The translations under genes and the position numbers were made by a program. 64,000 nucleotides of DNA from contig NZ_CP124836.1 of assembly GCF_029964055.1 (NCBI RefSeq), forward strand, positions 3,286,001 to 3,350,000, read 5' to 3'. The notes under the pieces are model-generated. The model did no database searches and was not told where the DNA came from. It saw nothing but the letters and a program-made list of their open reading frames with translations. This document shows positions 1-8,910 of the stretch, piece after piece. Positions within the stretch are counted from its first letter, which is position 1, and the number at the start of each line of letters is the position of its first letter. Origin of the DNA: Arthrobacter sp. EM1. Lineage in GTDB: Bacteria > Actinomycetota > Actinomycetes > Actinomycetales > Micrococcaceae.

Positions 1-92
1 TTCGGTTCAGTCCGGACAGTTTACCAAGCGTTGACAAATTCTTTTCCCACGGTAGGCCGGGTCCTGGGCGGACTGCGGATATTATTCACGCT

Positions 93-1496
93 ATGAACTC
101 CGCTGCCGTCCCTGAGGCCATGCGCCCAGAATCGGAACTTGAATCCGGGCACCAGGCGTCCCACAAGGGGCGCATCCTCGCGTGGGCGGCCTGGGACTGG
201 GGCTCGGCCGCCTTCAATGCGGTGATGACTACCTTTGTCTTCACCGTGTACCTGACATCCAAAGCCTTCGGCGGCGAGGACCATGCCTCCGCGGTCCTGG
301 GCGGCGGGTTGGCGATCGCCGGTGCCGCCATCGCGCTGCTGGCACCAGTCACCGGGCAGCGATCGGACAACGGTGGCCGGCGCCGGCTGTGGCTTGGGGT
401 CAACACGGCCGCTGTCGCGGTCCTGACAGCCCTGTGCTTTTTTGTTTTCCCGCGCCCTGAGTTCTTGCTGCCAGGGGTGGCACTGATTGCGCTGGCGAAC
501 GTGTTCTTTGAGTTTGCCGGCGTGAACTACAACGCCATGCTCGCCCAGATCTCCACCCCTAAGAACATCGGCAAGGTCAGCGGCTTCGGCTGGGGCATGG
601 GATACCTCGGCGGCATCGTGGCCCTGCTGATTGTGCTCCAGCTTTTTGTCCAGCCCGGCTTCGAGTGGTTCGGCGGCTCGACGGCGGACGGCCTGAACAT
701 CCGGCTGGTCGCGGTGTTCTCCGCCTTGTGGTTCTTCATTTTCGCGTTGCCCGTTCTGTTCGCCGTTCCGGAACTGCCCAAAACAAGGCAGGGCGCCGCG
801 CTGGGATTCCTTGCCTCCTACGGCCTGTTGCTGCGGCGGATCAAGGCGATCTACCGAACCAGCCCGCACACCATCTATTTCCTTCTTGCCAGTGCCGTTT
901 TCAGGGACGGGCTGGCAGCGGTGTTTACCTTCGGCGGCATCATCGCCGCGGGTACGTTCGGGTTCGAACTCACGGAGGTCATCTTTTTCGCGATTTTCGG
1001 AAACGTTGTTGCCGCGGCGGGTGCCATCGTGGGCGGCTTCCTCGATGACCGGATCGGTCCTAAATCGGTCATCACCGGTTCGCTGGCAGGGCTTCTGGTC
1101 GCCGGCTCGATGATCCTGGTCCTCGGCAACGGAAACTATTCCCTCTTCGGCATACAGTGGGCCGGCACCACCACGTTCTGGATCTTCGGACTGTTCCTGT
1201 GCCTCTTTGTGGGACCGGCACAATCCTCCTCCCGGGCCTACCTGGCCCGGCTTGCCCCGCACGGGGAATCCGGTGAGCTGTTTGGCCTCTACGCCACGAC
1301 GGGCCGGGCCGTCAGCTTTCTCGCGCCCGCACTGTTTACGCTGTGCATCGCCGTCGCGGCCCCGCTGGTGGAACCCGGCGGGGCGCAGCGCTGGGGCATT
1401 CTTGGCATCATGGCAGTGCTCCTGGCAGGGCTGTTGCTCCTTCTTCCGGTCAAGGCACCGGACCGGACCGAGATCGCCGTCGTCCCGGCAGCCTGA
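93..1496 (+). CDS. MFS permease, UMF1/Atg22-like
   Basis: A 467-residue polytopic membrane protein with about twelve hydrophobic segments spread over its length. The first helix carries AWAAWDWGSAAFNAVMTTFVF, and further on are the loop TGQRSDNGGRRRLW and FFEFAGVNYNAMLAQIS. This pattern is typical of the UMF1 (Atg22-like) branch of the major facilitator superfamily, which is annotated as efflux or amino-acid export but has few proven substrates. The ATG at 93 is the first in-frame start before conserved sequence. A short gap separates it from the antiporter pair downstream, so co-transcription is possible. The fold is clear; the substrate cannot be inferred. Confidence 0.85.
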   Translation: MNSAAVPEAMRPESELESGHQASHKGRILAWAAWDWGSAAFNAVMTTFVFTVYLTSKAFGGEDHASAVLGGGLAIAGAAIALLAPVTGQRSDNGGRRRLWLGVNTAAVAVLTALCFFVFPRPEFLLPGVALIALANVFFEFAGVNYNAMLAQISTPKNIGKVSGFGWGMGYLGGIVALLIVLQLFVQPGFEWFGGSTADGLNIRLVAVFSALWFFIFALPVLFAVPELPKTRQGAALGFLASYGLLLRRIKAIYRTSPHTIYFLLASAVFRDGLAAVFTFGGIIAAGTFGFELTEVIFFAIFGNVVAAAGAIVGGFLDDRIGPKSVITGSLAGLLVAGSMILVLGNGNYSLFGIQWAGTTTFWIFGLFLCLFVGPAQSSSRAYLARLAPHGESGELFGLYATTGRAVSFLAPALFTLCIAVAAPLVEPGGAQRWGILGIMAVLLAGLLLLLPVKAPDRTEIAVVPAA

Positions 1497-1535
1497 ACCT
1501 CCCCGGAATCCCCTGCGGCGCACTAGGCTGGAGGG

Positions 1536-2018
1536 ATGAATGTGGATGAAACAGACCTTCCGGGACTGGGCCGGCGCAAGGACTTTATGACCGCCTCGGG
1601 ACGGCGGATCGGCGTTGTGGAACACCGCGAAGGCCAGACTGAACTCATCGTCTCGACCTGGGACGATCCGGACACCTGCCAGGCGTCCATTCCGCTGACA
1701 GTCGATGAAGCCGCCGCCCTCGGAAACCTGCTGGGAGGCCAGCGGCTGGCAATGCAGCTTTCCGAGGCACACCGCGAGGTCCCGGGAATCGTCACCCGGC
1801 AGTTCTCCATCGCGGCCGACTCCCCGTTCCACAAACAGCCAATGGGCAAAGCCTGCATCCGGACCCGAAGCGGCGCCTCGATCGTCGCGATCATGCGCGA
1901 AGGCGAAGTTCTTCCCTCCCCCGGGCCCGACGTCGTCCTGCACCCCGGAGACCTCCTCGTAGCAGTCGGAACGCAAGAAGGCCTGGACACAGCGGCCAGC
2001 ATCCTGCGCAACGGCTGA
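1536..2018 (+). CDS. Cation:proton antiporter regulatory subunit, TrkA-C domain (KhtT-like)
   Basis: A soluble 160-residue protein. The C-terminal half (about residues 80-158, FSIAADSPFHKQPMGKACIR to DVVLHPGDLLVAVGTQEGL) has the TrkA-C (RCK-C) fold signature, which binds small ligands and gates potassium transporters. The N-terminal part (about 1-75) resembles the KhtT N-domain. It lies 4 bp upstream of a CPA2-type antiporter gene, matching the KhtT-KhtU arrangement of Bacillus. The inferred role is gating of the neighbouring K+(Na+)/H+ antiporter from the cytoplasmic face. The family call is firm; the ligand is unknown. Confidence 0.85.
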   Translation: MNVDETDLPGLGRRKDFMTASGRRIGVVEHREGQTELIVSTWDDPDTCQASIPLTVDEAAALGNLLGGQRLAMQLSEAHREVPGIVTRQFSIAADSPFHKQPMGKACIRTRSGASIVAIMREGEVLPSPGPDVVLHPGDLLVAVGTQEGLDTAASILRNG

Positions 2019-2022
2019 CAGC

Positions 2023-3219
2023 ATGGACCCGCTCGCACTGACGCTGATCGAACTCGGGGCCGTCGTCTTTTGCCTCGGCCTGCTGGCGAGGCTGGCCGGG
2101 CGGATCGGGATGTCCCCTATTCCGCTGTACTTGGTCGGCGGCCTGTTCTTCGGTGCAGGCGGGCTGGTCAAACTCGAGGGTATGCACGAATTCGCGCACC
2201 TCTCCAGCGAGATCGGCGTTATCCTGCTCCTGCTTATGCTCGGATTGGAATATACGGCGGCTGAGCTGGTCACCGGGCTGCGGCGTTCCTGGCAGGCCGG
2301 TGTCCTGGACCTCGTGCTGAACTTCCTGCCGGGCGCCGTGCTGGCGGCACTGCTGGGCTGGGGCGTTGTAGGGGCGATGGTGATGGGTGGCGTCACCTAC
2401 ATTTCGTCCTCCGGGATCGCTGCCAAGGTGATCACCGACCTTGGTCGAATCGGTAACCGCGAGACTCCGGTGGTGCTCTCGATCCTGGTCTTCGAAGACC
2501 TGGCCATGGCGGTGTATCTGCCGGTGCTGACGGCAACCCTGGCCGGCGTGAGTTTCGTGGCCGGACTGCAGACGGTCGGGATCTCGCTCGCCGTCGTGAC
2601 CATCGTCCTGATTGTGGCGTTACGACACGGGCACCACGTGTCCAAAGCCGTGCACAGCGAGAACTCCGAGGTGTTCCTGCTGAACCTGCTCGGCGCCGCC
2701 CTGCTGGTGGCCGGACTGGCAGCGGCCATGCAGGTCTCGGCCGCGGTGGGTGCCTTTATGCTCGGGATCGCCATTTCCGGGGCCACCGCGCACAGCGCCA
2801 CCCGGATCCTTGAGCCGCTGCGGGATCTCTTCGCAGCCATATTCTTTGTGGTCTTCGGGCTCAACACGGACCCAACGAGCATCCCGCCCGTGCTTGGCTG
2901 GGCGTTGCTCCTGGCCATCGTCACCGCTGCCACCAAGATGCTCACCGGGATCTGGGCGGCGAAGCGTGCCGGGATCGGCGTGCCGGGGCGCTTCCGCGCC
3001 GGAGCAGCATTAATCGCGCGCGGCGAATTCTCAATCGTTATCGCCGGGCTCGCCGTCGCCTCCGGCGTCGTACCCCAGGAACTCGCGGCCTTGGCCACCG
3101 CCTACGTGCTGATCATGGCAGTCACTGGCCCGCTGATAGCAAAGTTTGTGGAACCGGTTGTGGCGATGCTGCGCCGCCCGGCCAAGCCGTCCAGGGTTCG
3201 GACTGCGGACGGCATCTAG
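2023..3219 (+). CDS. CPA2-family K+(Na+)/H+ antiporter (KhtU-like)
   Basis: A 398-residue membrane protein with about 12-13 hydrophobic helices. Family features are GMSPIPLYLVGGLFFG near the N-terminus, SSEIGVILLLLMLGLEY, the crossover region GGVTYISSSGIAAKVITDLGR and RAGAALIARGEFSIVIAGLA near the C-terminus. These are typical of Na+/H+ exchanger PF00999 proteins of the KefB/KhtU type. There is no C-terminal TrkA-N/RCK domain; the regulatory module is instead encoded by the gene 4 bp upstream. It probably acts as a monovalent cation/proton antiporter in pH and potassium homeostasis. Confidence 0.88.
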   Translation: MDPLALTLIELGAVVFCLGLLARLAGRIGMSPIPLYLVGGLFFGAGGLVKLEGMHEFAHLSSEIGVILLLLMLGLEYTAAELVTGLRRSWQAGVLDLVLNFLPGAVLAALLGWGVVGAMVMGGVTYISSSGIAAKVITDLGRIGNRETPVVLSILVFEDLAMAVYLPVLTATLAGVSFVAGLQTVGISLAVVTIVLIVALRHGHHVSKAVHSENSEVFLLNLLGAALLVAGLAAAMQVSAAVGAFMLGIAISGATAHSATRILEPLRDLFAAIFFVVFGLNTDPTSIPPVLGWALLLAIVTAATKMLTGIWAAKRAGIGVPGRFRAGAALIARGEFSIVIAGLAVASGVVPQELAALATAYVLIMAVTGPLIAKFVEPVVAMLRRPAKPSRVRTADGI

Positions 3220-3261
3220 GCTGGACGCCGCTGCCGCAGGGCGTCCGCGCAGCGGGCCGGG

Positions 3262-3837
3262 TCAGATGACCGTGCGGTGGAAATTCAAATGGCTCCGGCT
3301 CGCCGTCGGGCCGCGCTGGCCCTGATAGCGGTTACCGTACTCGCCGGAGCCGTAGGGGTGCTCGGCGGCCGAGGTCAGCCGGAAGAAGCACAGTTGCCCA
3401 ATCTTCATACCCGGCCAGAGCTTGATGGGCAGCGTCGCCATATTCGACAGCTCAAGGGTCACGTGTCCGGAAAAGCCCGGGTCGATGAATCCTGCCGTGG
3501 AGTGGGTGAGCAGGCCGAGCCGGCCCAGCGATGACTTGCCTTCCAGCCGGGCGGCGATGTCGTCCGGGAGCGTCACTGTCTCGTAGGTGGAGCCCAGCAC
3601 GAATTCCCCGGGATGCAGAATAAAGGGTTCGCCGGAATCGACCTCCACCAGTCGGGTCAGCTCGGGTTGTTCCTCCGCCGGATCGATGTGGGCGTACTTG
3701 TGGTTGTCGAAGAGTCGGAAAAACTTATCGATCCGCACGTCAACCGAGGACGGCTGAACCATGGCAGGGTCGAACGGCTCAAGAACTATCCGGTGGGAAG
3801 CTATTTCGGCACGAATGTCGCGGTCAGAGATCAGCAC
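3262..3837 (-). CDS. dcd: dCTP deaminase
   Basis: Encodes 191 residues starting [12 protein letters not shown] from a GTG at 3837. This start matches the usual N-terminus (LISDRDI) and length of the family; the reading frame stays open upstream but that extension has no family-like sequence. Conserved stretches are [54 protein letters not shown], the catalytic-site region with Arg-Leu-Glu-Gly-Lys-Ser, and the C-terminal [10 protein letters not shown]. The enzyme deaminates dCTP for dUMP/dUTP and thymidylate supply; the actinobacterial members may be bifunctional, which cannot be decided by eye. It lies downstream of the SRPBCC gene and converges with the antiporter gene. Confidence 0.95.
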   Translation of the reverse strand: MLISDRDIRAEIASHRIVLEPFDPAMVQPSSVDVRIDKFFRLFDNHKYAHIDPAEEQPELTRLVEVDSGEPFILHPGEFVLGSTYETVTLPDDIAARLEGKSSLGRLGLLTHSTAGFIDPGFSGHVTLELSNMATLPIKLWPGMKIGQLCFFRLTSAAEHPYGSGEYGNRYQGQRGPTASRSHLNFHRTVI

Positions 3838-3887
3838 AGTGTCAAAATTACAGCACTCACCGGGAACAGTGGTGTGCCGTCCCGGTG

Positions 3888-4331
3888 TTACAGTTCCGGT
3901 TCCTGCTCCAGCACTGCCTTGAGCTGGTCCAGCTGGCCGACTTCCGCCCTCATCCGACGCCGGAACCGGGAACTCAACCGGGCCAGGAGCCCCCGCGCTT
4001 CGCCCTCCAAGGCAAACCGGACGCGGGTACTGGTGCCTTCGGTGCTCAGGTAGTAGCCGCCGCGGGTCCGCTCCGGCCCGGCAAGTACGGTGAACCGGAT
4101 CTCTGCCCCCGGCCGCGCCTCGGTGATCTCGACGTCGCAGCATTCCGTCCGTCCGGCGGGTGCAGCGAGGCTCTGCCGGTAAACGGCACCCTTGGCCCCG
4201 GCCGCGCCCGATACGAGTTCAACGCCGCGGACTCCGTCACGCCAGCTCGGCAGATTGCGGGCATCGAGCAGGAAGTCGTACACGGACATTGCGTCCCGGT
4301 GGATCACGACGTCGTACTCTGCAATTGCCAC
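3888..4331 (-). CDS. SRPBCC-family protein (polyketide cyclase/dehydrase-like)
   Basis: A 147-residue soluble protein beginning [39 protein letters not shown], the usual opening of the START/SRPBCC helix-grip fold (strand, two short helices, then W in NLPSWRDGV). A long C-terminal helix ([23 protein letters not shown]) closes the hydrophobic pocket. These proteins bind lipids or aromatic ligands and are often annotated polyketide cyclase/dehydrase without proof. It lies 50 bp upstream of dcd on the same strand and may share a transcript. Its ligand is unknown. Confidence 0.8.
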   Translation of the reverse strand: MAIAEYDVVIHRDAMSVYDFLLDARNLPSWRDGVRGVELVSGAAGAKGAVYRQSLAAPAGRTECCDVEITEARPGAEIRFTVLAGPERTRGGYYLSTEGTSTRVRFALEGEARGLLARLSSRFRRRMRAEVGQLDQLKAVLEQEPEL

Positions 4332-4682
4332 TGAAATCCTCGCTGCGCTGACGGCTGATGGGCGTAGCCCGCTTCCCCGGAACTGCAGCTAACCCCTTCA
4401 GGATAATCAGCAAGGCCCCGCCCGCACGGTTCCTGTAACGGGCCTTTATCGAACAGTTATGGGAATCCCCCGGCTGTTTAGTGCTCAGTGGCTCCTCAGG
4501 CCTTCCCGGCCATCTGACGCGACTCGCCGTTCTGCCGCCGGTGTAGCGACCAGGTGTGGCCAGCCTGGGAGCGCCGGGCCACGATGTCGCAGGGGCGACG
4601 TGTTCGGCGAACGCGCGTGGCTGGGGTAAGGTAAATCTCGTTGTTCCCCGGGACCGGCTTCAGCATTTCGGCCGTTCCCACT
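4332..4682. other. Intergenic region upstream of tRNA-Gly
   Basis: About 350 bp without a credible gene. It should hold the promoter of the minus-strand SRPBCC/dcd genes on the left and the tRNA promoter on the right (an A/T-rich GGTAAGGTAAATC stretch near 4625-4637 is a possible -10 area). A loose pairing of AAGGCCC near 4412 with GGGCCTT near 4440 is too weak to call a terminator. Confidence 0.4.
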
Positions 4683-4756
4683 GCGGCTGTAGCTCAATGG
4701 TAGAGCGCTAGCTTCCCAAGCTTGATACGCGGGTTCGATTCCCGTCAGCCGCTCCA
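4683..4756 (+). tRNA. tRNA-Gly (anticodon CCC)
   Basis: A cloverleaf can be drawn by hand. The acceptor arms GCGGCTG and CAGCCGC pair over 7 bp. The D-arm contains GCTCAATGGTAGAGC, the anticodon loop is TTCCCAA with CCC in the middle, and the T-arm is GGGTTCGATTCCC. The 3' end reads TCCA, so CCA is encoded. The anticodon stem has one U-U mismatch. The anticodon reads the GGG glycine codon. Confidence 0.95.
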
Positions 4757-4858
4757 CGTCGCCAGGGTTTCTGCGCCTTGGACTCCTCCGGGGCCGTTAG
4801 GTCCGTGCCTGTATGGTTCGAAGTCAGGAACCTCTTCGGTTCCGCTACAGGAGCGATC

Positions 4859-5008
4859 ATGGCTGATAAGTCCCCCCGTCAAGCAGCATCCAAGAAATCC
4901 GGGAAATCCCTGAAGGAAAAGCGTGCCGACAAAAGGACCGCCGCTTTGCCGCCAAGCTCCCTGGACAAGGCGACCGGCTCGAAGCCGGCCAGTCCGAAGA
5001 AAAAGTGA
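4859..5008 (+). CDS. Small lysine-rich protein of unknown function
   Basis: A 49-residue reading frame, MADKSPRQAASKKSGKSLKEKR onward, ending ASPKKK. It is strongly basic (Lys/Arg-rich), has no hydrophobic segment and is probably disordered. A good ribosome-binding site (CAGGAG, 4848-4853) lies 5 bp upstream of the ATG. The stop codon overlaps the GTG start of the next gene by 4 bp, which argues for translation coupling and that the ORF is real. Similar tiny basic proteins occur next to various actinobacterial genes; I cannot assign a function. Confidence 0.6.
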   Translation: MADKSPRQAASKKSGKSLKEKRADKRTAALPPSSLDKATGSKPASPKKK

Positions 5009-6165
5009 GCGGTCCGACGAACCGCCTTACCCTCGGGGTGCTTGCCAGCACCCGGAAACCTGACGAGCAGCGCCTCCCGATCCACCCTCTCCACTTGGAC
5101 CGCATAGCCCCGGAACTCCAGCGGCAGCTCATTCTGGAGGAAGGCTACGGCGAGCGCTTCGGCGTCTCGGATGCCCATCTGGCACCACTGGTGGGGCGTA
5201 TCGTCCCACGCGCCCAGCTTCTCGCCGAGGCCGATGTCGTCCTGTTGCCCAAACCGCAGCCCGAAGACCTTGCCGAGCTCCGGGACGGCCAGGTCCTCTG
5301 GGGCTGGCCGCACTGCGTCCAGGACCGGGCCATCACCCAACTGGCGATCGACAAAAAGCTCACGCTGATAGCGTTCGAGGCGATGAACCACTGGGCCAGC
5401 GACGGCGGCTTCGGCTTGCACGTGTTCCACAAGAACAACGAACTGGCCGGTTACTGTTCGGTCCTGCACGCCTTGGGGCTAACTGGTTCCACCGGAGACT
5501 ACGGCCGCCGGCTGAGCGCAGTGGTGATCGGCTTCGGGGCCACGGCGCGCGGTGCGGTCACGGCGCTGAACGCCCATGGCGTACACGACGTCCAGGTCCT
5601 GACCAACCGCGGGGTCGCCGCGGTTGGCTCCCCCATCCATTCGGTGCGGATCGCGCAGTTCGACCACAGCGACAAGGCGCCGTTTCTGAGCGAAGTCATC
5701 ACCGAGCGCGGCCGTGTGCCGCTCGCACCGTTCCTCGCCGGGACGGACATCGTCGTCAACTGCACACTCCAGGATCCGAACGCACCACTGACGTATCTGC
5801 GCACGGAGGATCTTGACAAGTTCCGGCCCGGGAGCCTGATCGTGGACGTGTCCTGCGATGAGGGTATGGGCTTCAGCTGGGCGAAAAGCACCACGTTTGC
5901 CGAGCCGATGTTCACCGTCGGGGACCATATCGCCTACTACGGCGTGGACCACAGCCCGTCCTACCTGTGGAATTCCGCCAGTTGGGAAATCAGCGAGGCG
6001 CTGCTGCCCTTCCTGGAAACCGTGATCAGCGGACCCGAGGAGTGGGCCGCGAACGAGACCATCCGGCGCGCCATCGAGGTCCGCGACGGCGTCGTCCTCA
6101 ACCCGGACGTACTTCAGTTCCAGCAACGGCATCCGGCGTACCCGCACGGCCCGCTGGCAGGCTGA
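5005..6165 (+). CDS. N5-(carboxyethyl)ornithine synthase-like / alanine dehydrogenase-fold oxidoreductase
   Basis: Encodes 386 residues from a GTG. The N-terminal part (LGVLASTRKPDEQRLPIHP, about 10-140) matches the substrate domain of the alanine dehydrogenase/transhydrogenase family. The dinucleotide fold begins at about 170 (LSAVVIGFGATARGAVTALNAHG, a GxGxxxxG variant). The C-terminal segment DEGMGFSWAKSTTFAEPMFTVGDHIAYYGVDHSPSYLWNSASWEIS resembles N5-(carboxyethyl)ornithine synthase, which reductively joins pyruvate to an amino group using NADPH. Plain alanine dehydrogenase is less likely because of the C-terminal sequence. It overlaps the small basic gene by 4 bp. The exact substrate remains open. 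Confidence 0.72.
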   Translation: MSGPTNRLTLGVLASTRKPDEQRLPIHPLHLDRIAPELQRQLILEEGYGERFGVSDAHLAPLVGRIVPRAQLLAEADVVLLPKPQPEDLAELRDGQVLWGWPHCVQDRAITQLAIDKKLTLIAFEAMNHWASDGGFGLHVFHKNNELAGYCSVLHALGLTGSTGDYGRRLSAVVIGFGATARGAVTALNAHGVHDVQVLTNRGVAAVGSPIHSVRIAQFDHSDKAPFLSEVITERGRVPLAPFLAGTDIVVNCTLQDPNAPLTYLRTEDLDKFRPGSLIVDVSCDEGMGFSWAKSTTFAEPMFTVGDHIAYYGVDHSPSYLWNSASWEISEALLPFLETVISGPEEWAANETIRRAIEVRDGVVLNPDVLQFQQRHPAYPHGPLAG

Positions 6166-6196
6166 CCGGCCGGGGTTTCCGCTACAAAAACCGGGG

Positions 6197-6222
6197 GCCG
6201 CTGCGCGGATCCACGCAGCGGC
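6197..6222. terminator. Hairpin between convergent genes
   Basis: A 9-bp perfect stem (GCCGCTGCG pairing with CGCAGCGGC) with an 8-base loop lies between two convergent genes. No clear U-tract follows on either strand, so it may be a weak or factor-assisted terminator. Confidence 0.4.
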
Positions 6223-6244
6223 TCTCGATCTGCCGTGCGCAACG

Positions 6245-7645
6245 TTAGGGTGTGGCGGCAGCCGGCCGCCCGCCCGGGTACTGCCCTGTCGCCGGAGCCG
6301 CAGCCCTGCGGACGATCTTGACAAGTCTGCGCCGGTCCCGCAGGTCCACCCGGAGCATCAGCTGGTCGCGGCGGGCCAGCACAACGGCGACGGTCGCCGC
6401 TGCCAGGGCCGGTACCGCGCCGGAAACCAGGATGGCCGTGTGCGGATCCACGTGCTCTGCCAGCCAGCCGAGCATGGGCCCGCCAATGGCCTGCCCGCCG
6501 ATCAGAACCATAATGTACAGGCTCATCACGCGTCCGCGGATTGCCATGTTTGAGCTGATCTGGACCAACTGGTTGGCGGCGGTCAGGAACATCAGGCACC
6601 AGAACCCGGCCAGCACCATCGCCGCCGCGAACCATACGATGGAAGGCGCCAGCGCCGCCAGGCAAAGCATAAGCCCGTACATTCCGGCGGCGAGCATCAC
6701 CGAACGCAGCCGCAGCTCACGCCGGCGGGCGGAGGTGATGGCCCCGGCCAGCGCCCCGAGGGCCACCGTCCCGTTGAGCACCCCGTAGCCGCCGGCGCCG
6801 ACGTCGTACACCCGGTCCGCGAAAGCGGCAAGCAACACCGGCAGGCTCATCGCGAACACGGCGACGAAGGCCGCCATCAGCCACGGCCAGTAGATGGTTG
6901 GTTTGCTCAGCGCATAGTTCAGCCCTTCACGCAGCATTCCCTTGCGCTTGGGCACGGGTGCGCTGGTGTGCAGCTGGTCCTTCCGCAACGTGAGCAGCAT
7001 GGCAACTGTCGAGCAGCACGCGATGGCGTTCGCGGCGAATGCCCAGCCGGCGCCCACCGCGGTGATCAGCAGGCCTGCGAGCGCGGGTCCGATCAGCCCG
7101 CCGAGCTGGAACGTTGTGGAATTCACGCTGATGGCGTTCCGGAGATAGGCCGGGCCCACGAGTTCGTTGACAAAGACCTGCCGCGCGGGCTGGTCCAGCA
7201 CTGTCACCAGGCCCAACGCCAGGGCGATCACGTAGACGTGCCACACCTCAATCTGCTGGCTGAGTGCCAGCACGGCAAGAACGGCCGCCAGCGCCGCCGC
7301 CACCGACTGGCACAGCATCAGAATCCTGCGCTTCGCGAACCGATCCGCCATCATCCCTGCCCACGGCCCCAGAAACAACGACGGCAGGAACTGCAGGGCC
7401 ACGGTGATCCCGACGGCGGTGACGGAACCGGAGAGTTGGAGGACCAGCCAGTCCTGCGCAATCCGCTGCATCCAGAGGGCGATGACGGCGATGAAATGGC
7501 CGATCGCGAAGATGCGGAAATTGCGGACCTTCAACGATATGAAGGTGTGGCGCCACGGCAGCCTTTGGCTTACGACGGCGACAGGCTGGGTAACGGCGTC
7601 CGGCAGTGCGGTGACGGTGGCCTCTGACGGCGGTGGGGGTGCCAC
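6245..7645 (-). CDS. MFS exporter, EntS/MFS_3 type
   Basis: A 466-residue protein with about twelve membrane helices. After a short cytosolic lead it reads FRIFAIGHFIAVIALWMQRIAQDWLVLQLSGSVTAVGITVALQFLPSLFLGPWAGMMADRFAKRRILMLCQ, with the MFS loop 2-3 motif (GMMADRFAKRRIL), and later LDQPARQVFVNELVGPAYLRNAIS. This pattern is typical of the MFS_3 family that includes the enterobactin exporter EntS and macrolide exporters. The C-terminal tail (about residues 420-466) is long, basic and cytoplasmic. It is divergently transcribed from a LysR regulator that probably controls it. The substrate is unknown. Confidence 0.85.
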   Translation of the reverse strand: MAPPPPSEATVTALPDAVTQPVAVVSQRLPWRHTFISLKVRNFRIFAIGHFIAVIALWMQRIAQDWLVLQLSGSVTAVGITVALQFLPSLFLGPWAGMMADRFAKRRILMLCQSVAAALAAVLAVLALSQQIEVWHVYVIALALGLVTVLDQPARQVFVNELVGPAYLRNAISVNSTTFQLGGLIGPALAGLLITAVGAGWAFAANAIACCSTVAMLLTLRKDQLHTSAPVPKRKGMLREGLNYALSKPTIYWPWLMAAFVAVFAMSLPVLLAAFADRVYDVGAGGYGVLNGTVALGALAGAITSARRRELRLRSVMLAAGMYGLMLCLAALAPSIVWFAAAMVLAGFWCLMFLTAANQLVQISSNMAIRGRVMSLYIMVLIGGQAIGGPMLGWLAEHVDPHTAILVSGAVPALAAATVAVVLARRDQLMLRVDLRDRRRLVKIVRRAAAPATGQYPGGRPAAATP

Positions 7646-7697
7646 GGAGTGTCCTCAAGGGAGCGGGGTGAATGGGGATGCCTTAACGCTAAGCTGG

Positions 7698-7713
7698 CCG
7701 CAATAGATTGCGG
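7698..7713. promoter_or_regulatory. 16-bp perfect palindrome in the MFS/LysR divergent promoter
   Basis: CCGCAATAGATTGCGG is two 7-base arms around AG. A second short palindrome (TTACGTAA, 7739-7746) lies 25 bp further on. Both fall in the 143-bp divergent region between an exporter and a LysR-type regulator, where a LysR operator is expected. The assignment to this regulator is inference. Confidence 0.5.
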
Positions 7714-7788
7714 AAGCTTATTCACCGCATAACTCGCATTACGTAACGCAATGTGGTGCGGGAACGCGCGCACGGCCAGGGAGGCCTC

Positions 7789-8643
7789 ATGTTTGAACCT
7801 GCCCAGCTGCGGTCCTTCCTGGCCGTGGCTGAGACTCTGAGCTTTACCAAGGCCGCGGAACGGCTGGGCCTGGCACAGCCGACGGTCAGCCAGCATGTCC
7901 GCAAGCTGGAAACCGCCGCAAAACGGGTCCTCGTGGCGCGGGACACCCGGGACGTGCGCCTCACCGACAACGGGGACGCGATGGCAGGTTTCGCCCGGAG
8001 CATCCTCTCCGCCCATGATGCGGCGGCACGCTATTTCTCCGGATCGGCCATGCGCGGACGGCTGCGCTTCGGTACCGCCGACGACCTGGCCATCACCGGG
8101 CTCCCGCGGATCCTGCGGGAGTTTCGGCAGGTCTACCCGCAGATCAACCTGGAACTGACAGTGGGCCAAAGCGACCAGCTCTACAAGCGGCTCAATGCCG
8201 GCCAACTGGACCTGGTCTTCGTCAAATGGGTTGCCGGGGCCAAGGACGGCACGGTGGTGCAGCAGGACTCGTTCGCCTGGGTCGGCTTGGAGCAGACCTC
8301 GCTGGATCCGACCGAGCCGGTGCCGCTGATTGCCTACCCCGCCCCCAGCCTCAGCCGGAAGCTGGCCATCGACGCGTTGGAGTCCGCTGGCAGGACTTGG
8401 CGGATCACCTGCGCAACCCGGCAGATCAGCGGGGTGCTGGCCGCGGTCCGGGCCGGGATCGGGGTGGCGGTCATGCCGTCCTCGCTGGTGCCGGAGGACC
8501 TCAAGATCATCACCCGGCGCTTTGACCTGCCCCCGGTGGGCGACGTGGACTTCACCCTGATCCGAAATCCGCTGGCCAACACCGAGGTGATTGAGGCCTT
8601 GACCCAGACGATCGCCGGCCGGCCGCTGAAGCGCTCCGCTTGA
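7789..8643 (+). CDS. LysR-family transcriptional regulator
   Basis: Encodes 284 residues from the ATG at 7789, which has an excellent ribosome-binding site (AGGGAGG, 7778-7784). The N-terminal winged helix-turn-helix reads MFEPAQLRSFLAVAETLSFTKAAERLGLAQPTVSQHVRKLE. The effector-binding domain follows (about 90-284), with RLRFGTADDLAITGLPRILREFRQVYPQINLEL. It is divergent from the MFS exporter, the usual arrangement for a LysR regulator and its target. The co-inducer cannot be predicted. Confidence 0.9.
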   Translation: MFEPAQLRSFLAVAETLSFTKAAERLGLAQPTVSQHVRKLETAAKRVLVARDTRDVRLTDNGDAMAGFARSILSAHDAAARYFSGSAMRGRLRFGTADDLAITGLPRILREFRQVYPQINLELTVGQSDQLYKRLNAGQLDLVFVKWVAGAKDGTVVQQDSFAWVGLEQTSLDPTEPVPLIAYPAPSLSRKLAIDALESAGRTWRITCATRQISGVLAAVRAGIGVAVMPSSLVPEDLKIITRRFDLPPVGDVDFTLIRNPLANTEVIEALTQTIAGRPLKRSA

Positions 8644-8910
8644 ACGGACCCGCCGGCGTCGGGGCCGGAAGCAGCGGCGCAGCCGGGGATACCTGCCCAG
8701 CGCCTGCGCCGATCCGTTGCGGCCTACGCGACCCGGCGCTGTACCTACTTGGATTGCATACTTACGCATACCATTGATCCACCCGGATTCGTGGCATATC
8801 CTGAGTACGTTAACGGTCAAGCAGCGGCCAACTACACCGATTCAACAAACGGATGCTGTATCTGGGTCTGCCGCACGGCGACTTCCGGAGGCGTTCGGGA
8901 TAGGCCGACA

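Noticed and set aside
21..2396. 791-residue minus-strand frame
   Set aside because: Antisense to three recognised genes; a product of high GC. No domain, low-complexity composition.
4405..4450. Hairpin AAGGCCC/GGGCCTT as a terminator
   Set aside because: Short arms, long loop and no adjacent transcript end it would serve.
4485..4757. 90-residue minus-strand frame beginning MERLTGIEPAYQAWEASALPLSYSR
   Set aside because: It is the antisense translation of tRNA-Gly, a well-known false protein in databases.
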